A stretch of 64,000 nucleotides of DNA from Prevotella sp. (GCA_016285075.1 JAEEQB010000003.1:1-64000), one strand, 5' to 3'; shown: positions 50,740 to 60,607, counted from the stretch's first letter. A program made the numbers and translations. The notes: generated from the sequence alone by a model not told the origin.

Positions 50740-52299
50740 TCAGAAACACGAATACAGATAATCATCATTGAGCAGAAACAGTTTCCCGCCTGCAACCCCT
50801 ATTCCGCGGATAGGTACCGTCATCTGTATTTCCGGCACACCTTGCGGAGACACCAGCCACACATCCTGACTTAGACTATTGGGTGAATAGATGCACATAC
50901 GGTCGCCCACCACACAAAGAGGCCAGTAAAGCGAATGGGAAGGGTAGCTGTCAGAAATCCTCAGTTCCTTGTCTACCATAAAGATATCGCCACGTTCCGT
51001 CATCACAGGAAAGAAGGTACCGTCCGAGGCTATCACATCAAACATATTCTTCATATTAAAATATGTATATACAGGTTGCGTGATAATACTCCTTAACAGG
51101 CGATGCTTCTTCACATCCCATGGTGATACTGTGACCGTGGAATCGTCAAGCTCATGCTTATAGGCCAGACCGTCATCAAAAAGCATGAAGGCACCGTCAG
51201 GGCTGAGCACGACATCCTCCACTATATCTTTCTTCAAACTCAGCATGTTCATGAAATGGCAAGCACCCGTGCGCTTGTCAAAGGCAGCAATAAACGGACG
51301 TCCCATCTTTGTGAGCTGCCGCCCGTTCTTCATGCCAAAGCCCAGATTGAACATGTAAAGAGTACTGTCGTTACAGACCAGCCGGGAGAATGCCGAGGTC
51401 TTCGATGGGAACTCATAGCTCCAAACCGTTTTCATGGAAGGATTAAGGCAGGCCACCCGTTCACGGTCAGCAAAGAAATAGAGCGAGTCGTCCAGCACCA
51501 CATTGGAATGGAGTTGGTTGATCACATTCGGGCCTACAGCCCCCACCGGATAGACGGCTGTACCCGTTGCCAACGTACCGGCTACGGCAGCACCCGTCAT
51601 GACCAGCCCCTGCAGCAGGACACCCTTCACATCAGTAACGCCCGTCTTGGCATCGTAGGCACAGACCTCCCCAGTACGGATATTCAGGCGGTTCAGATTG
51701 TCTGCAACAATTATCCAGTGGACAGAGTCCTCGCGTATCACTTGGTTCCATCCCCAGTTCTTGTCGTGTGGCATGCTGGTAGTCCACAGCAGTTGTCCCG
51801 TTGTCATGTCATAGCCTCTCAACTTACTGGAGCGGGGACCAGCATAGCCAAGGACCACATGGGTCGAGTCGTCAAACTGAACAGGGAAGAACTTTCCCTG
51901 CCATCGCACCTCACCTGTCTGCGCATCTAACATAACAAACTTATTCCCCTTAGAAATGGCCACTCCTCCCTTGGTGCAATATACCGATGAATTGCCGTAA
52001 TTAAACGGGTAAGTCCATAGTAGTTTGGAATCCTTGATACTGAATGCTCCAATCTCACCTTTGAACTGCAGCCATTTCCCGCTTTTGGTGGTCTCGCGGA
52101 ACTTCAGCAGCAAATAGTCAAGATCCGATGAAAGAATTGCACCTTCTATGCGGCGTCCGAAAGACTGACGCTCTGCCATGACCGCCGTGCTGTCTAAGGT
52201 AAGGCCCACAGTAACACTGTCCATATTCTCTGCATGGGATGACAGACACTGTAATAGCAATATTGACAAGAACAATAGATTCTTAAAAATCATCTTCAT
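50740..52299 (-). CDS. PQQ-like beta-propeller exported protein
   Basis: A 519-residue protein with a signal peptide (L-L-F-L-S-I-L-L-L-Q-C-L-S-S-H-A). Repeated blades end in tryptophan motifs such as D-S-K-L-L-W-T-Y, T-G-E-V-R-W-Q-G, T-G-Q-L-L-W-T-T and M-K-T-V-W-S-Y-E, the PQQ-repeat or BamB-like propeller pattern. No cofactor-binding residues can be named. BamB-type propellers act as protein scaffolds; dehydrogenases of this fold are longer. It stands alone between the ncRNA candidate and the second GH95. A -7 box lies 27 bases upstream. Confidence 0.75.
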   Translation of the reverse strand: MKMIFKNLLFLSILLLQCLSSHAENMDSVTVGLTLDSTAVMAERQSFGRRIEGAILSSDLDYLLLKFRETTKSGKWLQFKGEIGAFSIKDSKLLWTYPFNYGNSSVYCTKGGVAISKGNKFVMLDAQTGEVRWQGKFFPVQFDDSTHVVLGYAGPRSSKLRGYDMTTGQLLWTTSMPHDKNWGWNQVIREDSVHWIIVADNLNRLNIRTGEVCAYDAKTGVTDVKGVLLQGLVMTGAAVAGTLATGTAVYPVGAVGPNVINQLHSNVVLDDSLYFFADRERVACLNPSMKTVWSYEFPSKTSAFSRLVCNDSTLYMFNLGFGMKNGRQLTKMGRPFIAAFDKRTGACHFMNMLSLKKDIVEDVVLSPDGAFMLFDDGLAYKHELDDSTVTVSPWDVKKHRLLRSIITQPVYTYFNMKNMFDVIASDGTFFPVMTERGDIFMVDKELRISDSYPSHSLYWPLCVVGDRMCIYSPNSLSQDVWLVSPQGVPEIQMTVPIRGIGVAGGKLFLLNDDYLYSCF

Positions 52300-52325
52300 T
52301 TACAATTAATAGTGATTACTTCATG

Positions 52326-52333
52326 CAAAAGTA
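52326..52333 (-). promoter_or_regulatory. -7 box before the propeller gene
   Basis: The minus strand reads TACTTTTG, a match to TAnnTTTG. TTTG at 52359-52356 lies 22 bases upstream, slightly far. The gap from 52334 to 52845 contains nothing else I can support. Confidence 0.5.
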
Positions 52334-52845
52334 CAAAGTTTTGTGCATACTTATTCAAACACCTCAAACATTTCAGTTTTTTTAATACAGGTCTCTCTTT
52401 GCATCGGACATTTTGCTTGATTGAATGAAACTCCTGCGACCTCACCTTTACCATCTTTCAGCTTTTGCGAGTTCCACGCTCACTATGCCCGCACACGTCT
52501 ATACCACTCTAGCGGCATAATACGTCATGCCATCTTTAGCATGATTCAGATGCATTTGAAGCATCATCTGCCTACTCTTCGCAAGACAATGACATCTAAT
52601 GGAATCGGAAGTGCATATACCAGCTACTTTTCGCTTAATACCAAGCCGCTTGCCAGAGCCTGACACCATTATTCTCCATGCAGTCAAGGGAATAATATAG
52701 TGGTTTCAAGAAGGTTAACCTCACTGAAATGATAAAACTGCCGAAGTCAAGAAATAACATGACAACCAAGGATTGTACTATACCTTCCTAAAAGCAACAA
52801 CGAGACCTGTGCAGTTAGAAAATGAAAAGAAAAACCATTTTTCCT

Positions 52846-52876
52846 TTTGCATTTCGCTCGCTTATTCGTACCTTTG
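52846..52876 (+). promoter_or_regulatory. promoter of the second GH95 gene
   Basis: TTTG (52846-52849), a 19-base spacer and TACCTTTG (52869-52876). The ATG is 101 bases downstream of the box. Confidence 0.8.
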
Positions 52877-52976
52877 CAGCTAACTTTTCGGCTGGCCGAA
52901 AGCAGGGATGTTTTTATAACACCTTGCAAAGGTTAGTTATATAAAAGAGTGAAGTATAACTAAAACAAATCTGACG

Positions 52977-55463
52977 ATGAAAACGAAGATAACATGGGTG
53001 GTCACTGCCGTTGCAACTGTGCTGCTGAGTCTGCCAGCACAGGCACGGGAGTACAGACTATGGTATGACCGTCCCGCTGCAACTTGGACGCAGGCTCTGC
53101 CTATAGGTAACGGCGTGATGGGCGGCATGGTGTTCGGTACGCCTGCAGTGGAACATATCCAGTTGAACGAGGAGACTATCTGGGCAGGACAGCCCAATCA
53201 AGTGTTGAATCCCGATGCCAAGGAGTACCTGCCGAAAGTGCGACAGCTCATCTTCGATGGCAAGTACGAGGAAGCACAGCAACTGGCCAATGAGAAGGTG
53301 ATGCCCATGGGGGCTGGTCAGAATATGGGTATGCCTTTTCAGCCTTTTGGAGAGCTTTTCATTGCCATGCCAGGCCACACGGCCTATACTCGCTATGAAC
53401 GGATGCTGGACCTGGAACATGCAAGGAGCGTAGTGCGCTATATGGTGGATGGGGTGCAATATGAACGTGAGACTTTGGCTCCCTTGGGCAGCGAGGTCAT
53501 TGCTGTTCACCTGACGGCTTCTAAGCCCGGCAGGATATCATTTACCGCCTCCATGACTACGCCCCACAGTGATGTGCTCACAGGGAGTCTGACTCCCGGT
53601 AACTACTCCTACCTCCACGGTGTCAGTGCCAAGCATGAAAACCTGAAAGGCAAGGTGAGATTCATGGGGCTGCTGACGGCACAGGCCAAAGGCGGACACG
53701 TGAGCCAGGCCGACGGGCAGGTGTCGGTGACAGATGCAGACGAGGCAACTCTCTACGTCACCGTAGGCACGAACGTTGTCAGCTATAAGGACATCACTGG
53801 CGACGAGGAATCACAGGCACGCCAACGTCTTGAGCAGGCAACAGCTCTTGGATATGACGCATTGAAGTCGCGCCACGAACAGCTCTATCAGAAGTACTAT
53901 GCCCGTGTGAGCCTTGACCTGGGCGAAGATCTTTATCCCCGTGTGCCCACTTCTGAGCGCATCAGCCGCTTTAAGACCCATCCCGACAACTACCTCATAG
54001 CTACTTACTTTCAATTCGGGCGCTACCTGCTCATCTGTTCCTCTCAGCCCGGCAACATGAACCCTGCCAACCTGCAGGGACTATGGAACGAGAAAATGTT
54101 TCCCTCGTGGGACTCGAAATACACCACGAACATCAATCTGGAGATGAACTACTGGCCTTCGGAGGTCTGCAACCTCACCGAGCTGAACGGCCCATTGTTC
54201 AAGCTCATCCGTGAGGTCAGCGAGAAAGGCAGAGAGACGGCGCGCGACATGTACGGTGCTGACGGATGGGTATTGCACCACAATACAGACCAGTGGCGCA
54301 TTACTGGTCCCGTGGACCGTTCGCCGACAGGATTGTGGCCTATGGGCTCGGCTTGGCTCTGCCGTCACCTGTGGGAGCACTGGCTCTATACGCGTGACGT
54401 GGCTTTCCTTCGCGAGTGTTTCCCCATGATGCTTGATGCCGCCCGGTTCTATTCACAGATCCTCGTCAGACATCCTACGAAGGACTGGCTCGTCATCTGT
54501 CCGGGAGAGTCTCCCGAGCATGGTGGAAAGGGACGCCCTTCGCCGCTTGATGCAGGAGTGACAATGGATAACCAGCTGCTGACGGAACTCTACAACAATG
54601 TGCTGGAAGCTGCAAAGATATTGGGGGTATCGGACCCTCTGCTTCCGATGGTCCATGACCAGCTCTCTCAGCTTGCTCCCATGCAGATAGGCCGCTGGGG
54701 ACAACTGCAGGAGTGGCTCGATGATTTGGACGATCCGAAGGATGACCATCGTCACTTCTCCCACCTCTACGGGCTCTTCCCATCGAACCAGATTTCGCCT
54801 TACCGCACACCCGAACTGTTCTGTGCTGCCCGTACTTCGCTGGAGGCTCGCGGTGACGTCAGTACGGGATGGAGTATGGGGTGGAAGGTCTGTGCCTGGG
54901 CGCGGCTTCTCGACGGGGAACATGCCTACAAGCTCATTCAGGACCAGTTGACGCTGACTGCCGACACTTTCCTCATCTTTGGTACCACCAAGCAGAAGGG
55001 CGGTACGTATCCTAATATGTTTGATGCTCATCCACCGTTCCAGATTGACGGCAACTTCGGATGTACCGCCGGCATAGCCGAGATGCTGCTTCAAAGTCAC
55101 GACGGTTTTGTCTATCTGCTGCCTGCCTTGCCCAGTGCCTGGAAGAATGGCAGCATCAGAGGCCTCATGGCACGTGGCGGCTTCGAGGTAGATATGACGT
55201 GGAAGGATGGGAGGCTCTCGCAGGCTGTCATCCGCTCCAACCATGGTGGCATTTGCCGTCTGCGCACCCTCTGGCCTGTGTCAGCACGTGGACTGAAGAA
55301 GGCCAAAGGCGAAAACCCTAACTCTGCATGTGTGGTAACCCCTACCCCGGCACCGGTCATCAGTCCTGAAACTGCGCCTGCCAAGCCTGTCCTTCGCAAG
55401 ACTTTCCTCTACGACCTGCCGACAGTGGCTGGCGGTGAGTACTTGGTTAGAATTGAGAATTGA
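52977..55463 (+). CDS. glycoside hydrolase family 95 (second copy)
   Basis: A secreted 828-residue GH95 enzyme with signal peptide ([16 protein letters not shown]). It keeps [38 protein letters not shown] and [14 protein letters not shown]. It is the same length as the copy at 33693 but clearly diverged, for example [12 protein letters not shown] in place of P-G-P-H-G-M-R. The two may split alpha-L-fucose and alpha-L-galactose substrates, or different linkages. It has its own promoter and no cotranscribed neighbour. Its last residues R-I-E-N and the stop are encoded by a 7-bp repeat array. Confidence 0.93.
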   Translation: MKTKITWVVTAVATVLLSLPAQAREYRLWYDRPAATWTQALPIGNGVMGGMVFGTPAVEHIQLNEETIWAGQPNQVLNPDAKEYLPKVRQLIFDGKYEEAQQLANEKVMPMGAGQNMGMPFQPFGELFIAMPGHTAYTRYERMLDLEHARSVVRYMVDGVQYERETLAPLGSEVIAVHLTASKPGRISFTASMTTPHSDVLTGSLTPGNYSYLHGVSAKHENLKGKVRFMGLLTAQAKGGHVSQADGQVSVTDADEATLYVTVGTNVVSYKDITGDEESQARQRLEQATALGYDALKSRHEQLYQKYYARVSLDLGEDLYPRVPTSERISRFKTHPDNYLIATYFQFGRYLLICSSQPGNMNPANLQGLWNEKMFPSWDSKYTTNINLEMNYWPSEVCNLTELNGPLFKLIREVSEKGRETARDMYGADGWVLHHNTDQWRITGPVDRSPTGLWPMGSAWLCRHLWEHWLYTRDVAFLRECFPMMLDAARFYSQILVRHPTKDWLVICPGESPEHGGKGRPSPLDAGVTMDNQLLTELYNNVLEAAKILGVSDPLLPMVHDQLSQLAPMQIGRWGQLQEWLDDLDDPKDDHRHFSHLYGLFPSNQISPYRTPELFCAARTSLEARGDVSTGWSMGWKVCAWARLLDGEHAYKLIQDQLTLTADTFLIFGTTKQKGGTYPNMFDAHPPFQIDGNFGCTAGIAEMLLQSHDGFVYLLPALPSAWKNGSIRGLMARGGFEVDMTWKDGRLSQAVIRSNHGGICRLRTLWPVSARGLKKAKGENPNSACVVTPTPAPVISPETAPAKPVLRKTFLYDLPTVAGGEYLVRIEN

Positions 55464-55471
55464 CAATTGGG
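55451..55471 (+). repeat. 7-bp repeat across the end of the second GH95 gene
   Basis: AATTGAG, AATTGAC, AATTGGG. The first two units carry the final codons and the TGA stop. The same words occur before porU at 6342. Confidence 0.7.
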
Positions 55472-55538
55472 AGAGGGGAAAATATAAGGGGATGGAAACT
55501 TTTTCGCCTTTCACGATTCGGGTTTCACTTTTTTTCTG

Positions 55539-55546
55539 TACCTTTG
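55539..55546 (+). promoter_or_regulatory. -7 box before the small membrane protein
   Basis: TACCTTTG matches TAnnTTTG, 37 bases before the ATG at 55584. No clear -33 element is seen. Confidence 0.6.
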
Positions 55547-55583
55547 CGGACAGAAACAGACATTAAAATAAGATTTTGCAGAT

Positions 55584-55802
55584 ATGACAACAATTATTGG
55601 TATTGTAGCATTGGTAGTAGTCGCCCTGGTGGGGTGGGCTATAGCTGTATTGAAGGACAAGGGTTTTCAGTACACCAACAACGAAGAAGAGCAGGCTGTA
55701 TTGGACAAGAACCAACAGCAGCTGGAACAGAACGGCTATGATGAGCTTGGTATCAAGGATGTCATCCGCACCATTGCTACCACTGGTTACAGCGCTGTAT
55801 AG
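55584..55802 (+). CDS. small single-span membrane protein
   Basis: A 72-residue protein. Residues 3-23 (T-I-I-G-I-V-A-L-V-V-V-A-L-V-G-W-A-I-A-V-L) form one membrane helix; the rest is polar and Q/E-rich (E-E-E-Q-A-V-L-D-K-N-Q-Q-Q-L-E-Q) and ends in G-I-K-D-V-I-R-T-I-A-T-T-G-Y. A dedicated -7 box and a compositionally normal sequence support a real gene. I do not recognise a characterised family. It converges with the Nudix gene. Confidence 0.7.
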   Translation: MTTIIGIVALVVVALVGWAIAVLKDKGFQYTNNEEEQAVLDKNQQQLEQNGYDELGIKDVIRTIATTGYSAV

Positions 55803-55821
55803 TCATTCTTGCTGAATGACG

Positions 55822-56370
55822 TTATACGGCCGTAGGAACCGATGCTGTGAACTTTCTTACGGCCTGGCTGATGCTGTGCAGTCCGAAAAGCTCTGCACGT
55901 ACGCGGGAAAGGGGAATCCACAGACTGTCGGCGGCGTCATCGGCAGCATGTGCCTCTGACCCTGCCTCTACATGCACTTCATAGAACATGTCGAGGGTAT
56001 GTATCTCCATTCCCGAATACATATAGAGGTTAGGAATTGAGAAAAGATATACCACGGCAGGCACCTCTAGCCCTGTCTCTTCACGTATTTCCCGTATGAT
56101 GCCTTCCTCACCCGTCTCGTCCATGTCGACGAAGCCGCCAGGCAGGTCAAGTGTGCCTTTGGCAGGCTCCTTGCCGCGACGAACCACGAGCAGTTCCTCG
56201 CCAGAACCGTCAATGGCAGGACGAAGTATGAAGGCTGCGGTGGCCGAAGAGGGGTTGGCGTAATAGGTGAAGCCGCAGTCGCTGCACTGCTTGCTCTTCA
56301 CATTGTGTTCTGCCCAGTGGCTGCTACCGCACACTGGGCAGAAACGGAAACGTTCTAAAGGGTGGCTCAT
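55822..56370 (-). CDS. Nudix hydrolase with N-terminal zinc ribbon
   Basis: A 182-residue protein from the ATG at 56370, chosen because it lies two bases after the stop of the upstream gene; the longer frame would run into that gene. Residues 8-35 form a zinc ribbon (C-P-V-C-G and C-S-D-C-G). The Nudix box is complete: G-F-V-D-M-D-E with R-E-I-R-E-E-T-G-L. Zinc-ribbon Nudix proteins include NADH pyrophosphatases and ADP-ribose or nucleotide hydrolases, so the substrate is open. It is the last gene behind rnc and the esterase. Confidence 0.9.
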   Translation of the reverse strand: MSHPLERFRFCPVCGSSHWAEHNVKSKQCSDCGFTYYANPSSATAAFILRPAIDGSGEELLVVRRGKEPAKGTLDLPGGFVDMDETGEEGIIREIREETGLEVPAVVYLFSIPNLYMYSGMEIHTLDMFYEVHVEAGSEAHAADDAADSLWIPLSRVRAELFGLHSISQAVRKFTASVPTAV

Positions 56371-56372
56371 TC

Positions 56373-57827
56373 TCACCAGTTGTCTGTGCGGAAGGGGAAG
56401 AGCGGGAGATTGGCTCCGTTCTTCACGTTTCCGATTTGGAAATTGCGGAAGCAATAGCGTACTGCCACAGGATTCTTGACCTCAGGGCTGTTGATGACGA
56501 TGGCTTCGTCCCAATAACCGCCTCCAGGTTGCCAGAAATGCTGAGCCTTGGCAGGGTGGAACACTTTGTCCTCGCCGGCTATCTCGAAGCCCTGAATCAT
56601 TTCGAAAGGAGCATCGGCATGATAGTTGTCCTGCAGATGTATATAGATGGCATCGCCCTTGATGGCCATGTCTTTGTATGACGAGCTCTTGTAGAGCACC
56701 TGTTCAAAGCCATAGTCGCGGTTCAGTGCTGTATAAGCCAGACGTTCACCCACCTGTCGTTTCTGAGCAGGATGAATCTGTGTGGTCTCATAGGGATAGA
56801 CCAAATCATTGGTGCATACCAGCGAGCTGTTGGGGATGATCTGTGAGGCACGGAACTGCTGTTCGCGTATCAGCGAGCCGTTTGTTCCGTTGACATCATC
56901 GTAGTGATAAGGGGCTATCTCTACGAAATAGAAAGGTATTTCCCCCAGCCCGAACTGTGAACGCCACTGCTCTACCAGCAGTTTCAACCGTTCAGAGTAC
57001 TGATTACCGGGATCTCCGATGTTGGAGCAGCCCTGATAAAACAGAATACCTTTAACGGTGAAGTTGAGGATGGGATTGAACGTGCCGTTGCCCCAAAGCA
57101 GTCCGCGCAGATAGTCCTGATCAGGTTTGAAGGCCACAATGCCGGCAGTGTCTGTAGGCTCGTTGGTGTACTTCTGGAGGTTCTCCTTTGTCAGCCAGCT
57201 TTCCACACGGCTGCCACCCTTGTTGGCCTCAATGATTCCAATGGGGATGTCCAGGGCACTGTGCACAGTACGGGCAAAGAAATAGCCAGTGGCAGAGAAC
57301 TCGCTCACCGTCTGTGGAGAACACTCACGCCACTCGCACTGGGCATCGTCCTGAGGTTCCATACGCATGATGCTGGGAATTTTTACTGAGCGCACACCTT
57401 TGTGGTTCTTGGCATCAATCACTACCTGGTTGTAGTCTTCTACAGGGCAGCCCCAGAAACCCTTCACAGGCATTTCCATGTTTGACTGTCCGGCACAGAC
57501 CCATACCTCGCCGCTAACAACATTCTTGATGCTGACACTTCCCTCGCCGTCATCGAATGTCAGCGACAGCGGGGTGTAGGATGCCTTCGGTGTCAGGACC
57601 TTTACCAGCCACCGCCCGTCCTTATCGGCTTTCGCGGTGACGGCCTGACCCCATGAAGGGGTGACTGTCACTGTGGCCTTGGGCTTGGCCCATCCCCAGA
57701 GGCGCGCCTCTGTCTGCTGTTGTAACACCATGTTGTCGCCAACCAAGTGGGGCAACCTTACTTTTGCCTGTGAACCTGCCACCATGAGGGTCAGCAGGAC
57801 GGCTGTTAATAGTCTGTGCTTATTCAT
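56373..57827 (-). CDS. sialate O-acetylesterase-like SGNH carbohydrate esterase
   Basis: A 484-residue exported protein with signal peptide (L-L-T-A-V-L-L-T-L-M-V-A-G-S-Q-A-K). The nucleophile is predicted as Ser115 in C-A-G-Q-S-N-M-E-M, the signature of the SASA/DUF303 esterases; a C-terminal histidine lies in T-Q-I-H-P-A-Q-K-R. F-Y-Q-G-C-S-N is the usual middle motif. Members remove acetyl groups from sialic acid, xylan or pectin sugars. The local pectin and xyloglucan enzymes make a plant substrate more likely, by inference. It starts 8 bases inside the end of rnc and is probably coupled to it. Confidence 0.88.
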   Translation of the reverse strand: MNKHRLLTAVLLTLMVAGSQAKVRLPHLVGDNMVLQQQTEARLWGWAKPKATVTVTPSWGQAVTAKADKDGRWLVKVLTPKASYTPLSLTFDDGEGSVSIKNVVSGEVWVCAGQSNMEMPVKGFWGCPVEDYNQVVIDAKNHKGVRSVKIPSIMRMEPQDDAQCEWRECSPQTVSEFSATGYFFARTVHSALDIPIGIIEANKGGSRVESWLTKENLQKYTNEPTDTAGIVAFKPDQDYLRGLLWGNGTFNPILNFTVKGILFYQGCSNIGDPGNQYSERLKLLVEQWRSQFGLGEIPFYFVEIAPYHYDDVNGTNGSLIREQQFRASQIIPNSSLVCTNDLVYPYETTQIHPAQKRQVGERLAYTALNRDYGFEQVLYKSSSYKDMAIKGDAIYIHLQDNYHADAPFEMIQGFEIAGEDKVFHPAKAQHFWQPGGGYWDEAIVINSPEVKNPVAVRYCFRNFQIGNVKNGANLPLFPFRTDNW

Positions 57828-58887
57828 TGTTGTTTTCGGTTTTTGAAAAGGCTGCAGCCTCGGCTTCGGCTATGATTTCCTCGCGGCTTTTCTCCTGAGG
57901 ATTGGCAGTGATGTCTGACAAGTCGAAATCGTCGGTTTCTATTTCTTCCAGCGCCGCTTCGGCCGTGTTCTTCCGGCGCGGCTGTTCTTTCTTGACGCGT
58001 TCTTCCGGTTTGTTCTCCTTTGAGTTGGCAATGATAAAGTCTTCGGCCTGGCCTCCCTCGGATATGTTGGGAACAGCCATAGAAGGTTCTTCCTCCATTT
58101 TGGTGCGATCAGACTTTGCTGCAAAGATGGCATCGATGAACTGCGGTTCGCGTTTGAGGCGCTTCAGTGTAGCCTCTGACGCCAACTGCTGGGCTTCTTT
58201 CTTTGAGAAACCTTCACCCTGTTCTCCATCTACACCTTCTAGCATCACGCAGTAGCGGAACACTGGCGAGCCTGTTTCTTTGTCCTTGCCCTGTCTCACC
58301 ATCTTGTATTCCAGTTTTACCCGGTTACGCTGGCTCCACTCCAGCAGCTTGGACTTGAAGTTCACCTCCTTGAAGGCCACCTTGTCAATATTGATCATCT
58401 TGGTCAGGATCCGTTTCTCCATGAAGCGCATGACGGCATTATAGCCTTGGTCAAGATAGATGGCCCCGACAAGTGCCTCAAAGGCGTTGCCAGCCATATA
58501 GCTGTTGTGAGAATTAGACTGTCCAGAAGAGAGAATGAGTCGTGTGAGCCCCATTTCCTCTGCCAACTTGCCAAGGGTGTCGCGTGAGACTAGCTTCGAG
58601 CGGGTATTGGTGAGGAAGCCCTCGCGCTTACCGCTGAAGTGTCGGTAAACAATGTAGCCAACGGATGCATCGAGCATGGCATCGCCTAAGAATTCCAGCC
58701 GTTCATTGTTCAGCGGCTTTCCCTTTTCGTTGCGCCGTCCTACGCTCTTGTGGCTCAGTGCCAGCTTGTAATGGGAAATGTCGTGCGGATAAAAGCCCAT
58801 CATCTCGTAGAGGGAGGTACGGAGTTCCTTTTCGTCCTGGAATGGAAGCCGTAGGCGGTCTATGATATTTCTGAGATTCATAAGCAT
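57820..58887 (-). CDS. rnc: ribonuclease III
   Basis: RNase III cuts double-stranded RNA in rRNA and mRNA processing. The 355-residue protein has the catalytic signature N-E-R-L-E-F-L-G-D-A-M-L-D (61-73), the E-A-L-V-G-A-I-Y-L-D motif, and a double-stranded RNA-binding domain (about 167-240, with G-F-S-K-K-E-A-Q-Q-L-A). A charged extension of about 110 residues follows, rich in K, E and R, which is longer than in Escherichia coli (226 residues in all). It lies behind acpP and fabF, the same order seen in many bacteria. Confidence 0.95.
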   Translation of the reverse strand: MLMNLRNIIDRLRLPFQDEKELRTSLYEMMGFYPHDISHYKLALSHKSVGRRNEKGKPLNNERLEFLGDAMLDASVGYIVYRHFSGKREGFLTNTRSKLVSRDTLGKLAEEMGLTRLILSSGQSNSHNSYMAGNAFEALVGAIYLDQGYNAVMRFMEKRILTKMINIDKVAFKEVNFKSKLLEWSQRNRVKLEYKMVRQGKDKETGSPVFRYCVMLEGVDGEQGEGFSKKEAQQLASEATLKRLKREPQFIDAIFAAKSDRTKMEEEPSMAVPNISEGGQAEDFIIANSKENKPEERVKKEQPRRKNTAEAALEEIETDDFDLSDITANPQEKSREEIIAEAEAAAFSKTENNNE

Positions 58888-58920
58888 TTCTTAAGGCAGG
58901 AATAAAGGGTTGAGAGCAAA

Positions 58921-58972
58921 CAAATTGCTGCCGCCATCCCCCATCTGCTGAAAGTACGGCGGCAGCAAATTG
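58921..58972 (-). terminator. inverted repeat between fabF and rnc
   Basis: CAAATTGCTGCCGCC (58921-58935) pairs with GGCGGCAGCAAATTG (58958-58972), 14 of 15 positions. On the minus strand it follows the fabF stop by 24 bases and is followed by a TTTGTTTG stretch, so it may reduce readthrough into rnc. Confidence 0.6.
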
Positions 58973-58996
58973 TAGATTTACTCTTCACTCTTTACA

Positions 58997-60256
58997 TTAA
59001 ACATATTTCTTGAACACAACGCATGCATTGTGTCCGCCAAAGCCGAACGTATTGCTCAGGGCGGCACGTACGGTGCGCTTCTGTGCCTTGTTGAAAGTGA
59101 AATTCAAGTTATAGTCTATCTCTGGGTCATCGTCACCCTCCTCATGGTTAATGGTGGGTGGAACGGCATCGTTCTTGACGGCCAAAACGGTAACCATAGC
59201 CTCGATGGCACCAGCAGCACCAAGCAGGTGACCTGTCATTGACTTCGTGCTTGAGATGTTCAACTTGAATGCAGCATCGCCAAACACATCCTTGATGGCC
59301 TTGGCCTCGGAGATGTCACCCACATGGGTTGATGTGCCGTGCACATTGATGTAGTCAATGTCCTCAGGATTCATCTCTGCATCTTCCAATGCGCTCTGCA
59401 TCACCAGCTTTGCACCCAGGCCCTCAGGATGAGAGGCTGTGATGTGATAGGCATCGGCACTCATGCCGGCACCCACCATCTCTGCATAGATCTTGGCACC
59501 ACGAGCCTTGGCATGCTCAAGCTCCTCTAGGATAAGACAGCCGGCACCTTCTGCCATGACGAATCCGTCACGGCTGGCACTGAAGGGACGGCTGGCCTTC
59601 TCGGGCTCGTCATTGCGTGTGGAGAGAGCCTTCATGGCGTTGAACCCGCCAACGCCACAGGCACAAATGGCTGCCTCGGCACCACCTGCCAGGATGGCAT
59701 TGGCCTTACCCAGACGGATAAGGTTGAAGGCATCGGCCAGTGCGTTCGAGGACGATGCACAGGCACTTGCTGTGATATAGTTGGGACCGTGGAATCCATA
59801 CATGATGGAAATCTGTCCTGCTGCTATGTCAGCAATCATCTTTGGTATGAAGAAGGGGTTGAACTTCGGACCGTCGGCAATATGCTGACCATAGTAACTC
59901 ACTTCATCCTCGAAGGTTTTGATGCCACCGATACCTACTCCGTAGACAACACCGATGCGGTTCTTGTCAACTTGCTCCAGGTCCATCTGGCTGTCCTCCA
60001 CTGCCTGTTTGGCTGCAATAAGTGCCAGCTGCGTGTATCGGTCCATCTTGCGAGCCTCTTTGCGGTCGAGGTAATCATTCACATTTAGGTTCTTTACCTC
60101 GCATGCAAACTGGGTTTTGAACAAGGAGGCATCGAAGCTTGTAATAGGTGCTGCACCGCTTACTCCGTTGAGAAGGTTCTTCCACATCTCATCAGGAGTA
60201 TTCCCGACAGGAGTAACGGCTCCCAGACCAGTTACAACAACTCTTTTCAGTTCCAT
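58997..60256 (-). CDS. fabF: beta-ketoacyl-ACP synthase II
   Basis: Extends fatty acids by condensing acyl-ACP with malonyl-ACP. The 419-residue thiolase-fold enzyme has Cys166 in T-A-S-A-C-A-S-S-S, the first histidine in N-V-H-G-T-S-T-H-V-G-D, the second in S-M-T-G-H-L-L-G-A-A-G, and G-F-G-G-H-N at the end. It follows acpP by 114 bp and is flanked on both sides by similar inverted repeats. Confidence 0.97.
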   Translation of the reverse strand: MELKRVVVTGLGAVTPVGNTPDEMWKNLLNGVSGAAPITSFDASLFKTQFACEVKNLNVNDYLDRKEARKMDRYTQLALIAAKQAVEDSQMDLEQVDKNRIGVVYGVGIGGIKTFEDEVSYYGQHIADGPKFNPFFIPKMIADIAAGQISIMYGFHGPNYITASACASSSNALADAFNLIRLGKANAILAGGAEAAICACGVGGFNAMKALSTRNDEPEKASRPFSASRDGFVMAEGAGCLILEELEHAKARGAKIYAEMVGAGMSADAYHITASHPEGLGAKLVMQSALEDAEMNPEDIDYINVHGTSTHVGDISEAKAIKDVFGDAAFKLNISSTKSMTGHLLGAAGAIEAMVTVLAVKNDAVPPTINHEEGDDDPEIDYNLNFTFNKAQKRTVRAALSNTFGFGGHNACVVFKKYV

Positions 60257-60291
60257 ATTTCTATGATTAAAGGAATAGTAAGAAAAAAAGA

Positions 60292-60349
60292 GTGAAAAAC
60301 TTGCTACCGCTCACCAAAGTGAAATACAAGGCGGCAGCAAATTTTTCAC
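60292..60349 (-). terminator. inverted repeat between acpP and fabF
   Basis: GTGAAAAACTTGCTACCGC (60292-60310) and GCGGCAGCAAATTTTTCAC (60331-60349) match over 17 of 19 positions. On the minus strand a T-run follows the inner stem, giving a partial terminator after acpP. It shares GGCGGCAGCAAA with the repeat after fabF. Confidence 0.6.
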
Positions 60350-60370
60350 TCTTCACTCTTACTTTTTACT

Positions 60371-60607
60371 TTATTTTGCGTTCTCCTCAATATAGGTAAT
60401 AGCATCGGCAACGGTGCCAATCTTCTCAGCCTTATCATCGGGGATAGAGATACCAAATTCCTTCTCAAACTCCATGATCAGCTCAACGGTATCGAGTGAA
60501 TCTGCACCTAAATCGTTTGTGAAACTTGCTTCGGGCTTTACTTCAGCCTCGTCAACACCAAGCTTGTCTACGATAATTGCCTTTACTTTGCTTTCAATTT
60601 CTGACAT
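60371..60607 (-). CDS. acpP: acyl carrier protein
   Basis: A 78-residue acidic carrier of fatty acid intermediates. The phosphopantetheine serine is Ser37 in [10 protein letters not shown]. Length and charge are typical. First gene of acpP-fabF-rnc; a hairpin after it may let acpP be expressed above the later genes. Confidence 0.97.
   Translation of the reverse strand: MSEIESKVKAIIVDKLGVDEAEVKPEASFTNDLGADSLDTVELIMEFEKEFGISIPDDKAEKIGTVADAITYIEENAK

Noticed and set aside
52421..52663. 80-residue frame in the gap before the second GH95
   Set aside because: No promoter, no motif and atypical composition; probably chance.
33693..55463. classical Sus-type polysaccharide utilization locus
   Set aside because: No susC/susD pair or dedicated regulator is present within the window, so the term is not used.
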